The position numbers and the translations under genes were made by a program. Shown here one piece after another: positions 26,957 to 35,211 of a DNA stretch of 64,000 nt; position 1 is the stretch's first letter, and the number at the start of each line of letters is the position of its first letter. Under the pieces are notes generated by a model. The model made no database searches and was not told the DNA's origin. It saw only the letters and a program-made list of their open reading frames with translations. The stretch spans positions 1,262,918 to 1,326,917 of the forward strand of contig NZ_FXXA01000002.1 in assembly GCF_900184265.1 (NCBI RefSeq), read 5' to 3'. The stretch comes from Eggerthella timonensis. GTDB taxonomy: Bacteria; Actinomycetota; Coriobacteriia; Coriobacteriales; Eggerthellaceae.

Positions 26957-28551
26957 GCGTCCGTCCGCGGATGCGCCTCGCCGCCGATGGCCTCGGCCAG
27001 CGAGATGAGGTCCTGCTGCGAGTTCACCTCGGTCTTGCGGTAGATGCTCGAGATGTGCGAGTTCACCGTTCCCGCCGAGATGAACAGCGCATCCTTGATG
27101 TACGGCCGGTTGCGCCCGGCAAGCAGCAGGCGCGCGACATCGGTTTCGCGCGGGGAGAGCGCGAAGCGTTCGGCAAGCGCATCCGCGGCGCTCTCGGCGG
27201 TCATCGCCGACGCGATCGAGTCCGCCGCCGAGGCGGTCGGACCCTCGGCGGCGGACTCGATCGCGTCGGCGATGACGAGCCTTCCGAAGTCGGTCTCGTA
27301 TCCTTGCAGCGGCCGCGCGTCGCCCCCGATGAACAGCTTGTCGAAGTCCTCCAACTTGATGGCCATGCCGCATGCGAACAGCACCACGAGGAAGAACAGG
27401 GGGGCCGTGACCGGTATAACCCCATTGGTGATCAGGCACGACTGCTCGCCTAACATCACGCCAGCGAAAATGCCCGCCCCCTTCGCCATGAGGTAGATCA
27501 GCAGGGGCACCGAAGCGAAGCGCCGGTCCTGCTTGACGGCTTGATACCAAAAGCTCCAGGCCAGCGCTTCGAGGGCGATCATGCAGGCGAAGCAGAACGA
27601 GAACGCGATGGTCGCGAGCAGCGGGCTGTAGAACCGCACGTACAGGATGAGATAGCTCACGGCGAACACGACGATGGCGAAGCGGGCCTGCCCCCGTTGA
27701 TGCGTGCGGGTCGCGGTTTTGCGAATGATCAGAAACAGCGTGAGCGTCACCAGCAACGTGGTGACGAAGACCGAAGGCGAGTACCACGAGCGCGACTCGA
27801 AATCCCACGGAGCGGCTATCACGCGGAAGAAGGCGAAGTTCAGCCAGACGATGAAGATGAAGGCGCTTGCGTAGTTCAACAGCATCGGCTTCACCGAGAA
27901 AGGCGCATCGTGCTCGATCAGCTTCGAGGGAGCGCTGCGCTCGGCGCCGGCAGGGCGGCGCTCGAGGTCGGGCAGGTCGGAGCTCATCAGCGCGAACGCC
28001 AGCGGAGCCACCGTGCAGAACGCCACGGCGCACCCGGTGGGAAGCATGATGAACACGAGATACACCAGCAGCGAGAACACCGACACCAAGCCGAAGAAGG
28101 TGCCGAGAAACGAGGTTTCGAGCTCGGGGAAGTGGTCGATCCGGTAGAGGTACATCAACGGGAGAAGCAGGCCGATGAGGGCCGAGCAGGCGAAGGGCAG
28201 CACGTCGGGCAGCACGTTGTACGTGTGCATCATCCAGATGCCGAGGCAGCAGGCACCCATCAGAACGGCGGCGAGCAGGTAGACCCTGCGAGAAAAGCGC
28301 AAGGGCCTCGAGCGTCGTCTGACGAGCAGGCCCGTAGCGCTCACCGCAAGCGCCAGCCCGGCAGCGCACCAGCATTGCTCGGGAAGACTCGGGCTCAGCA
28401 CGGGCGACCCTTTGGTCAACGCGCTCGAAAAGAACGCGAGGTATTCCCATGCGTACAGGATGACGAACGCGGCCAAAGCGCGTCGTCGCGTGCTTGAGGC
28501 GACGATGAGCCTGATCGGTCCCAGCACGGATGGATTCCGCGTTTCAGCCAT
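26953..28551 (-). CDS. LuxR-family regulator with N-terminal multi-span membrane domain
   Basis: A 532-aa protein: about twelve hydrophobic segments through residue 420 (MFS-like in layout), a charged linker (about 420-460) and a C-terminal LuxR HTH (LSPRETDVARLLLAGRNRPY, GTVNSHISSIYRKT). This membrane-LuxR family is expanded in Eggerthella and relatives, usually beside molybdoenzyme genes. It is divergent from the molybdoenzyme operon at 28793, with 241 bp between them, so it is its likely regulator. The linker is encoded by a 31-bp perfect inverted repeat. Confidence 0.9.
   Translation of the reverse strand: MAETRNPSVLGPIRLIVASSTRRRALAAFVILYAWEYLAFFSSALTKGSPVLSPSLPEQCWCAAGLALAVSATGLLVRRRSRPLRFSRRVYLLAAVLMGACCLGIWMMHTYNVLPDVLPFACSALIGLLLPLMYLYRIDHFPELETSFLGTFFGLVSVFSLLVYLVFIMLPTGCAVAFCTVAPLAFALMSSDLPDLERRPAGAERSAPSKLIEHDAPFSVKPMLLNYASAFIFIVWLNFAFFRVIAAPWDFESRSWYSPSVFVTTLLVTLTLFLIIRKTATRTHQRGQARFAIVVFAVSYLILYVRFYSPLLATIAFSFCFACMIALEALAWSFWYQAVKQDRRFASVPLLIYLMAKGAGIFAGVMLGEQSCLITNGVIPVTAPLFFLVVLFACGMAIKLEDFDKLFIGGDARPLQGYETDFGRLVIADAIESAAEGPTASAADSIASAMTAESAADALAERFALSPRETDVARLLLAGRNRPYIKDALFISAGTVNSHISSIYRKTEVNSQQDLISLAEAIGGEAHPRTDA
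27201..27275. repeat. 31-bp perfect inverted repeat inside the membrane-LuxR gene
   Basis: Arms 27201-27231 and 27245-27275 are exact reverse complements around a 13-bp centre. They encode the Ala/Ser-rich linker between membrane domain and HTH (DAIESAAE and ADSIASAM). Inversion of the centre would keep the frame and change only a few residues. The mRNA would form a very stable hairpin. Confidence 0.85.
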
Positions 28552-28792
28552 ACCTGCCCTCCCCGGCTTTGCTGTCCATGCGTCGATTTTACCCTATATC
28601 GCCTGGACGGGTTGAGAGAAGGGCCGTTCCCACGAGGCGTTGAACTCGGCGAACGGAAAATCATTGAGTTCCAATGATGCTTTCTCGGCCCAGCGCGCCC
28701 GTTCCATTCGATCATACCGATGCGGCTTCGGCAGCCGTTGTCTATGTTGATCTACGTGGTGCAAGCATGGGACGAGAAGAGGGGGAACGTAC

Positions 28793-31700
28793 ATGGGAAC
28801 CATGGATATGTCGAGAAGGCGATTCGCCCAGCTGTCCGGGCTCGTCGGCGCGTCGGCGCTGGTGGGGATCGGGCTGCCGGACGATGCCGAGGCGCTCGAG
28901 GCGGCGCCGGTTGATCCGGAATTCCCGGTTTCGGGCCGCGGTCGCAAATTGGAGGCGACGTACGATCCGGACACCGACCAGATCAAGGTGAACGACGAGG
29001 TCATCGTGCGTTACAGCAACTGCGTGGGGTGCTACGCCATGTGCGGCGTGCGGCTGAAGCTCGATCGAGAATCGCGCGAGATACTGGCACAGGGCGGCAA
29101 CCCGTACAACCCGTGCAACGCCTATCCGGTGTTGCCGTTCGACGAGCCGCTCACGGAGGCGTACCGCACGATGACGCAGTCGCCTTCGAAGCAGACCGGG
29201 GCGGCCACGTGCTGCGGCCGTTCGCTCGGCGCGCTCGACGTGTACTTGAACGCGCACCGCATCACCATGCCGCTCAAGCGCGCGGGCAAGCGCGGCGAGG
29301 GCAAATGGCAGCCCATCGGTTGGGATCAGCTCATCGAAGAGGTGGTCGAAGGGGGCAAGCTGTTCAAGGACATCGGCGAGGACCGCGAGATCGAAGGGTT
29401 CCGCGCCGTGCGCGACTTCGACACGCCGCTTGTGCCCGACGCCCCCGAGTTCGGCTCGAAGGCGAACGGCCTCATCTACTGCGGCGGGCGCACCGACGGC
29501 CGCGGCCAGACGTCCACGCGCTTCATCAGCATGTACGGCAGCTCCAACAAGTACTCCCACCATTCGTCGTGCTACGGCGCGAAGGGCGTCTACCCCTACC
29601 AGTCGGGCGACGGCGACGACCTCGGCATCGACGCCGAGTTCAACGAGTACGCTATCTGGATGGGCACCTTCCCCGGGGCCAACGGCGGCAGCGTGATGAG
29701 CGACCTCAAACGGGTTGCGTCCACCATCGAGAACAAGCAGGCGACAATCGTCGTGTTCGATCCGAACCTCGGAAACGGCGTGGTGACCCCGGCGCAGGAC
29801 AACGCCGTGTGGTATCCCATCAAGCCGGCCACGAACTCGGCGTTGACCATGGGCATGATCCGCTGGATCATCGACAACAAGAAGTACAACGAGGACTTCA
29901 TGTGCGCACCGAACCTGCCCCAGGCCGTCAAGCTGGGTTTCAACGCGTGCACGAACGCCACGCACCTCGTCATCGTGGACGAGGCCCATCCGAACTACCG
30001 CCGCATGATGCATCCCGAAGATGCGGGCCTCGAGCCCTCCGAGAAGGAAAACGCTTTCGAGGACCAGTACGTGTGCATCGACGCCGCCACGAAGCAGCCC
30101 GCCGTCAGCCTCGACAGCGACAAGGGCCTCATGGAGTGGGAAGGAGAGGTCAACGGCGTGAAGGTGCGCACGGCCTACCTGTTCCTCAAGGACAGCGCGA
30201 ACGAGCACACCATCGAAGAGTATTCCCAGGCGTGCGACGTGCCGGTCGAGGTCATCGAAGAGGTGGCGAGCGAGTTCGTCGCTCACGGCACGAAGTCGTC
30301 CGTCAACGGCGCCGGCGGCGTCACGTCGGCGAACGGCACGGACGCGACCAGCTGCTTCTCCACGCTGGCGGGCCTCACGGGCGCCCTTTGCATGAAGGGC
30401 AGCCTCATCGCCACGTTCGTGGGCGTGGTGGGGCCCGGAAATGGCGACCGCTACCTGTTGAGCAAGGCCGAGGGCATGCCCACCGACAAGCCCGACGCGC
30501 GCGTCGACCGCACCGGGTTCGCGTGGGAGGATACGAGCGAGTACAAGCGCCGCGTCGCCGCCGGCGAACAGGACCCCAAGCCCTTGCTGCCGTGGTATCC
30601 GGGAGGCGTGGGCACGTCCGACAACCAGATGGTGCTGTCGCTGGCCAACGGCTACCCGCATAAGGCGAAGATCCTGCTCACGTGGCAGTGCAACCCCATT
30701 AAAGCAACGCCGGGCGCCATGCGCGACGAGGTGATGGCGGCGTTCAAGGATCCCGACATCATCCCGCTGGCCATATGCTCGGACGTGGTCGAAGGCACGT
30801 TCGCCCACATGGCCGACTACATCGTGCCGGACACCATGTACCGCGAGCACTTCGGCATCTCCCAGCATGCCGCATGGTGGGGCCACAAGGGCAACTTCCT
30901 GCAGTGGCCGATGGTGGAGCCGAGGTCCATGAAGCTCGACGACGGTCGCCACGCCAGCTTCGATGCGTTCCTCTGCGACGTCGGGCGCAAGCTGGGGCTG
31001 CCAGGCTACGGCGACGAGGGGCTGCTGTCGGCGACGGGCGAGAAGCTCCCGTTCAACGATGCCTGCGACTACTACGTCAAGGCGCTGGCGAACGTGGCGT
31101 ACGAGGACGGCGTGATCGACGACCTCTCTCAGGAGGAAATCGAGATGCAGGCGCTCGACACCCTGCCGGACGCGTGGAAGAAGGCCGTCACGGCCGAGGA
31201 GTGGCCGAAGGTGCAGCGCCTGCTCAGCCGCGGGTGCCGCACGTGGCCCGAGGCCGACACGTTCGACGACGAGGGCCGGCAGACGTATGCGGGCGCGTAC
31301 ATGGTGAACTTCTACTCCGAAGAGCGCGGCTCGGTGAAGAACCACTACACCGGGAAGCACTACGAGGGGGCGCTCGGCTGGCATGCCGAAGTGTTCAGCG
31401 ACGGCACGCCCATCGAGGACGTGTACTCCCGCGAGGAGTATCCCTTCGCCGCGGCCAGCCACAAGCCGTACTTCCGCTGCGTCACCATGTTGTCCGACAG
31501 CGCGCTTTTGCGCGAGCTGTCGCCGCACAACTATCTGGAAATCAACATCGAAGACGCGCGCGAGCTGGGTATCCAGGACGGCGACACCGTGCAGGCCGTC
31601 AACCCCTCGGGGGATGTGATGGAGGGCATCGCCATGGTGCGCGGCGGCACGGCGCGGGGGACCATCGGCATTTCGTTCGGCTACACGCAGGACGCGTACG

Positions 31701-31888
31701 GCTCCACTGATCTGACGATAGGCGACGAGACGATCCCTGGCAATCCTGACATCGACGCCGGCGTCCAGCTCTGCCAGATGCTCGATCCGCAGGTGGGCGA
31801 AGGCGGCATCTTCGCCTTCTCGGACCCCGAGGCGTCCACGCCGGGCCGCAACGGCGGCATGTTCAAATTGGTGGTTCCGACGGCCTGA
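28793..31888 (+). CDS. Molybdopterin oxidoreductase catalytic subunit, Tat-exported
   Basis: A 1031-aa DMSO-reductase-family enzyme. A twin-arginine signal SRRRFAQLSG (7-16) directs export. The [4Fe-4S] motif starts at Cys77, Cys80, Cys84 (NCVGCYAMC); the fourth Cys is probably Cys140 or Cys141, before GRSLGALDVYLNAHRITMPL. Cys260 in HHSSCYGAKG is the candidate Mo ligand, as in the PsrA/PhsA/TtrA/ArrA branch. The C-terminal MopB domain ends GRNGGMFKLVVP. Eggerthella relatives use such enzymes for tetrathionate-like acceptors and for reductive dehydroxylation of catechols; the substrate cannot be read from the sequence. The ferredoxin, NrfD and TorD-like genes follow in order. Confidence 0.92.
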   Translation: MGTMDMSRRRFAQLSGLVGASALVGIGLPDDAEALEAAPVDPEFPVSGRGRKLEATYDPDTDQIKVNDEVIVRYSNCVGCYAMCGVRLKLDRESREILAQGGNPYNPCNAYPVLPFDEPLTEAYRTMTQSPSKQTGAATCCGRSLGALDVYLNAHRITMPLKRAGKRGEGKWQPIGWDQLIEEVVEGGKLFKDIGEDREIEGFRAVRDFDTPLVPDAPEFGSKANGLIYCGGRTDGRGQTSTRFISMYGSSNKYSHHSSCYGAKGVYPYQSGDGDDLGIDAEFNEYAIWMGTFPGANGGSVMSDLKRVASTIENKQATIVVFDPNLGNGVVTPAQDNAVWYPIKPATNSALTMGMIRWIIDNKKYNEDFMCAPNLPQAVKLGFNACTNATHLVIVDEAHPNYRRMMHPEDAGLEPSEKENAFEDQYVCIDAATKQPAVSLDSDKGLMEWEGEVNGVKVRTAYLFLKDSANEHTIEEYSQACDVPVEVIEEVASEFVAHGTKSSVNGAGGVTSANGTDATSCFSTLAGLTGALCMKGSLIATFVGVVGPGNGDRYLLSKAEGMPTDKPDARVDRTGFAWEDTSEYKRRVAAGEQDPKPLLPWYPGGVGTSDNQMVLSLANGYPHKAKILLTWQCNPIKATPGAMRDEVMAAFKDPDIIPLAICSDVVEGTFAHMADYIVPDTMYREHFGISQHAAWWGHKGNFLQWPMVEPRSMKLDDGRHASFDAFLCDVGRKLGLPGYGDEGLLSATGEKLPFNDACDYYVKALANVAYEDGVIDDLSQEEIEMQALDTLPDAWKKAVTAEEWPKVQRLLSRGCRTWPEADTFDDEGRQTYAGAYMVNFYSEERGSVKNHYTGKHYEGALGWHAEVFSDGTPIEDVYSREEYPFAAASHKPYFRCVTMLSDSALLRELSPHNYLEINIEDARELGIQDGDTVQAVNPSGDVMEGIAMVRGGTARGTIGISFGYTQDAYGSTDLTIGDETIPGNPDIDAGVQLCQMLDPQVGEGGIFAFSDPEASTPGRNGGMFKLVVPTA

Positions 31889-31901
31889 CGGCCGTCGGAA
31901 C
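31874..31901 (+). other. 12-bp hairpin enclosing the stop codon of the molybdoenzyme gene
   Basis: The stem arms 31874-31885 and 31890-31901 are perfectly complementary, with the loop TGAC holding the stop codon. No T-run follows, so it is not a classical terminator. It may protect the long mRNA of the catalytic subunit from decay and set a lower level for the downstream genes. Confidence 0.6.
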
Positions 31902-32064
31902 CGGTCGACGCTGCGGCTTCCCATGACACCCGACCTCGCGGCGAGGCCGAGGGCTCGCGTACCCGTTGTACGCTTCGCCCTCGCCCTCCCCACGATCTCG
32001 GGCACCATGGGATCCCTCGCTGACCTTTGTGGACCTATGAGATGAGAAGAATAGAGGGTGAATC

Positions 32065-32715
32065 ATGCAACGAGCTGAGACGAAATCGGGCAAGCGGCCC
32101 TTCATGTTGATCGACGTGTCTCTGTGCATCGGATGCCACGCATGCGTGAACGCATGCAAGTTCGAGAACGGGTTGGCCGTCAAGCAGTTCAACACATGGA
32201 TCGAAACGTGGGATGCGGGCGAGTACCCGCAGGTTGTGCGCGCGAACGTGCCGCACCTGTGCAACCACTGCGACAATGCGCCGTGCCTGGCCGTATGCCC
32301 CACGGGGGCAACGTACCGCAACGACGACGGACTGATCCTCGTGGACCAGAACCGCTGCATCGGCTGCAAGTACTGCATGGCCGCCTGCCCCTTCGCCGTG
32401 CGGTGGCAAAACGATGCGGGCGAGGTGGAGAAATGCACGTTCTGCGTGAATCGCACGTCGCAGGGGCTGCTACCGGCATGCGCCGGCAACTGCCCCACCC
32501 ATGCCCGCCTGTTCGGCGACCTGAACGATCCGAACAGCGAAGTTGCTCGGAAAGTGGCGAAGGTGCAGGTTGAGGGCATGCTGCCCGAGCTCGGCATCGA
32601 GACCAACACGTGCTACGTCGGCCTCGCCGAGACGAACGCGTTGCCGAAGTCGTCGTCGGTGCTGCACGGAGGCCGCGTCGCGGTGAAACTCGAAGACATG
32701 GAGAGGGGTGAGTAG
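32065..32715 (+). CDS. Ferredoxin-type electron-transfer subunit (four 4Fe-4S clusters)
   Basis: A 216-aa DmsB/TtrB/PsrB-like subunit with four Cys groups: CIGCHACVNAC, CNHCDNAPCLAVCP, CIGCKYCMAACP and CTFCVNR...CAGNCP. No signal peptide is visible, so it would be exported by hitch-hiking with the Tat substrate, as in the family. It carries electrons from the NrfD-like anchor to the catalytic subunit. The 176-bp gap upstream holds a second GC-rich inverted repeat near 31930-31960 but no gene. Confidence 0.93.
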   Translation: MQRAETKSGKRPFMLIDVSLCIGCHACVNACKFENGLAVKQFNTWIETWDAGEYPQVVRANVPHLCNHCDNAPCLAVCPTGATYRNDDGLILVDQNRCIGCKYCMAACPFAVRWQNDAGEVEKCTFCVNRTSQGLLPACAGNCPTHARLFGDLNDPNSEVARKVAKVQVEGMLPELGIETNTCYVGLAETNALPKSSSVLHGGRVAVKLEDMERGE

Positions 32716-32716
32716 C

Positions 32717-33595
32717 ATGGCGGTGTGGGATGGCGTTGTCGCATGCGATCTGTTCCTGGCAGGATTGGGCGCGGGTGCGTTCCTGCTCTCCATTCTGGCA
32801 GGCTGGGCGCCGGGCGGCTCGAAGAAGATCAGGCTCATCGGCTCCATCGTGGGCCCGGTCGCGGTTGCCGCTGGGGCGCTCACGCTCATGATCGACGCGA
32901 GGGCCGGCCTGGGCGATCCCGTGCGGTTCTTCTACCTCGTCACGAACCTGGGCTCGCCCATGACCTGGGGCGTGATCTGCCTCAGCCTCTTTTTGGCGGT
33001 CAGCGTGATCAGCCTGGTCGTCCAGCTGTGTAAGAAGGACGTGCCGCGCGCGCTCGACGTGCTGGGCATCGTGTGCGCCGCCGGCGTGGCCACGTACACG
33101 GGCGTCCTGCTGGGCTACTCGGCATCGTATCCGCTGTGGAATCTCGCGGTGCTGCCGTTTCTGTTCGTGTGCTCGGCGGCGCTCACGGGCTTCGCGTTCG
33201 TCTCGGCCGTCGCGTACTTCGCCGCTCGCGACGAGCTTGAAGGGATCGCTTTTCTGCCGAAGGTCGAAGCGGCGTTGCCGGCGCTGGTCGGGCTGTTCCT
33301 GATCGTGCTGCTGGCGGTGACGGCCATCACGGGCGGCGAGGCGGGTTCCGTGGCTGCGACGGCCACCGTTCAGGGAATGCTGGCGGGATCGAATGCGCTC
33401 GTGTTCTGGCTGGGCGCCGTGGCGTGCGGGGTGGCGGTTCCGCTGGTGGCCGGCATCGTGCGCCTGCGCTCGGCCGATCACCGCGCGACGACGCTCGCCC
33501 TCGTGGGCTACGTTGCCGCCTGCGTCGGCGGGTTCGCGCTGCGCTACGTCATCGTCGTAGCCGCGGTGGGTATGAGCATGGGCGCCGGGTTCTAG
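32717..33595 (+). CDS. NrfD/PsrC-like membrane anchor subunit
   Basis: A 292-aa protein with about eight membrane spans and the NrfD-family start (VACDLFLAGLGAGAFLLSIL). It takes electrons from menaquinol for the molybdoenzyme. GAGAGGGGTG lies just upstream, and the ATG lies one base after the ferredoxin stop, so translation is coupled. A 14-bp hairpin follows the gene. Confidence 0.9.
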   Translation: MAVWDGVVACDLFLAGLGAGAFLLSILAGWAPGGSKKIRLIGSIVGPVAVAAGALTLMIDARAGLGDPVRFFYLVTNLGSPMTWGVICLSLFLAVSVISLVVQLCKKDVPRALDVLGIVCAAGVATYTGVLLGYSASYPLWNLAVLPFLFVCSAALTGFAFVSAVAYFAARDELEGIAFLPKVEAALPALVGLFLIVLLAVTAITGGEAGSVAATATVQGMLAGSNALVFWLGAVACGVAVPLVAGIVRLRSADHRATTLALVGYVAACVGGFALRYVIVVAAVGMSMGAGF

Positions 33596-33607
33596 CGCTC
33601 GTCGATC

Positions 33608-33644
33608 CGTCCGGGCGCTCGCGATCCAGCCGAGCGCCCGGACG
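33608..33644 (+). other. 14-bp GC hairpin between nrfD-like and torD-like genes
   Basis: Arms 33608-33621 and 33631-33644 pair perfectly around a 9-nt loop. No T-run follows, and GGAAGGAGACGG for the next gene comes right after. Probably an mRNA stabiliser or partial terminator within the operon. Confidence 0.6.
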
Positions 33645-33662
33645 ATAGGGAAGGAGACGGAA

Positions 33663-34277
33663 ATGGAAAACGATCGTGCCGATGCGGCCGCCATCTACGC
33701 GCTGTTCGCGTCGGTGCTGGTCACGGTGCCGGACGAGGACGTGCGCAATCGCATGGCGAAGCTGCTCGAGGCCGCGGGCCACGTAGCGTCCGGGGCGGTC
33801 GACGACGATGCCGATGTGGAACAGAGCTTCTACGATCGCCTGGTCGTCGCCGTGTCGCCGCGCTACCTTCCTGCGATCGAGAGCTGCATGCTCGACGCTC
33901 GGGAAGGCGAGGACGGTCGCCTCGAGCCCGGTCATCTCGATGGCCCCCGCATGACCGAGGTGCTCGCCTGCTACCGGGCGTACGGGTTCGATCATCGCGC
34001 GTTGCGCGGGTTCCCGCCGCTCGTGAACGGCCTGCGCCCCGATCATCTTTCGGTCGAGCTGGCGTTCATGGCGCACGTGCGGCGTTTGGAGGCGATGGGG
34101 GGCGAGAAGGGACGCGCGGCGGGCCGCTTCGCCGACGAGTTCCTCAGGCGGCACCTGGCGAGCTGGGTGCCCGCGCTGTGCGTTTTCGCGCGTCAGCACG
34201 GAGAACGCGACGTCTACGTTCGCCTGATCGAAGCAGCGAGAAGCTGGATCGAGCTCGACGCGAGCGCGGCCGCCTAA
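33663..34277 (+). CDS. TorD/DmsD-like chaperone of the molybdoenzyme
   Basis: A 204-aa all-helical protein of the TorD family length, with YALFASVLVTVPDEDV near the start and the family-like LAFMAHV...FADEFLRRHLASWVP region. These chaperones bind the Tat signal and help cofactor insertion in the cytoplasm. GGAAGGAGACGGAA precedes the ATG. The stop overlaps the convergent gene at 34274 by 4 bp. Confidence 0.85.
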   Translation: MENDRADAAAIYALFASVLVTVPDEDVRNRMAKLLEAAGHVASGAVDDDADVEQSFYDRLVVAVSPRYLPAIESCMLDAREGEDGRLEPGHLDGPRMTEVLACYRAYGFDHRALRGFPPLVNGLRPDHLSVELAFMAHVRRLEAMGGEKGRAAGRFADEFLRRHLASWVPALCVFARQHGERDVYVRLIEAARSWIELDASAAA

Positions 34278-34819
34278 TCGGTGCCGCAGCCTTCGTGCCG
34301 CTCGTTCCACGCGTTGTACAGGCCTGCTCCCTCGTCGCGTTCGGAACCGTGCCCGGTCTCGCGTGCGACCTCTCCCGACATGCCCGCGCTCCCTTCGGAC
34401 GCGGGCATGCTCGCGTCTTCCGCGCCGAACGCCACGGCCGTGCGATGGGCTGCGGCCGCGCGGTATTCGGGCGTGTGCAGGTACGCGAGGTTCGCGCAGA
34501 GGCAGACGAGGAGAACGGCGAGCAGGCCGACGCCCAGCATGCGCTGGGATGCGCGCGGCGACGAGAAGAAGGGGACGCGCCGGCACCAGGCGAAATCGGA
34601 GAGAAGGACGATCGGCAGAATGAAGATCGCGAACAAGGTCGCGTGCATGGCCTTGTACACCAGCACGTCTTGGTTGCCGGCTGCGACCGGCGGCATGAGC
34701 GTCAGGACGAATGCAAGGTAGAGCAAGCAGAAGAACACGAGCGCACACGAGCTTTTCCAAGGATTCCCCGATCGGAATCCCAGCAGCTTCCGTGGCGTGC
34801 GCTCGTGCGAAAGCGACAC
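34274..34819 (-). CDS. Membrane protein of unknown function
   Basis: A 181-aa protein with three membrane spans (about 26-45, 58-78 and 92-112) and a hydrophilic C-terminal tail of about 65 residues rich in Glu, Gly, Ala and His. It starts at GTG, 4 bp after the ModE-like gene, so the two form an operon. It is not recognised. Its link to the molybdoenzyme is by position only. Confidence 0.7.
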   Translation of the reverse strand: MSLSHERTPRKLLGFRSGNPWKSSCALVFFCLLYLAFVLTLMPPVAAGNQDVLVYKAMHATLFAIFILPIVLLSDFAWCRRVPFFSSPRASQRMLGVGLLAVLLVCLCANLAYLHTPEYRAAAAHRTAVAFGAEDASMPASEGSAGMSGEVARETGHGSERDEGAGLYNAWNERHEGCGTD

Positions 34820-34823
34820 GGTG

Positions 34824-35168
34824 TTACTTCAGCACGTCGCTGAACAGGTCTTCGGCTTCCTTCTGCAGCTTCTCCTCGATGGCGAGGTAGGCATCGAGGA
34901 GCTTGTTGCCGGCGTCGGTCAAATCGCTGCCGTGCGCGCCGTCGCGGTTGAGCAGCTGCAGGTCGAGCGCCGCCTCCGTCTCCTTGATGATGCGCCATGC
35001 CTTGCTGTAGGCCATGCCCATGCCCTTGGCGGCGGCGTTGAGCGAGCCGGTCTCACGCACGCCCAGGCACAGGCTGGCGATGCCGCGTCCGAACAGCGAG
35101 CCGCTCTCGGCGTCCGGGTTCATGATGGAGAGCCGGATCGTCGGCTTCAGGTTCGAAAGGTCGCTCAT
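34824..35168 (-). CDS. ModE-like N-terminal HTH regulator (single domain)
   Basis: A 114-aa protein matching the winged-helix domain of ModE (SLCLGVRETGSLNAAAKGMG, MAYSKAWRIIKETEAALDL). The molybdate-binding TOBE domains are absent, so it is a stand-alone LysR-type HTH. Such single-domain ModE relatives occur with molybdoenzymes. Long upstream extensions in frame lack a ribosome site; AGGACGGAACACC precedes the chosen ATG. Possible second regulator of the 28793 operon. Confidence 0.85.
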   Translation of the reverse strand: MSDLSNLKPTIRLSIMNPDAESGSLFGRGIASLCLGVRETGSLNAAAKGMGMAYSKAWRIIKETEAALDLQLLNRDGAHGSDLTDAGNKLLDAYLAIEEKLQKEAEDLFSDVLK

Positions 35169-35211
35169 GGTGTTCCGTCCTTTTCTCGTGACCGGTGCGC
35201 GCGGGGGCGCG

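Noticed and set aside
28742-32008. 1088-codon minus-strand open frame opposite the molybdoenzyme gene
   Set aside because: The plus strand encodes a full molybdopterin oxidoreductase with Tat signal; the antisense frame has no recognisable features.
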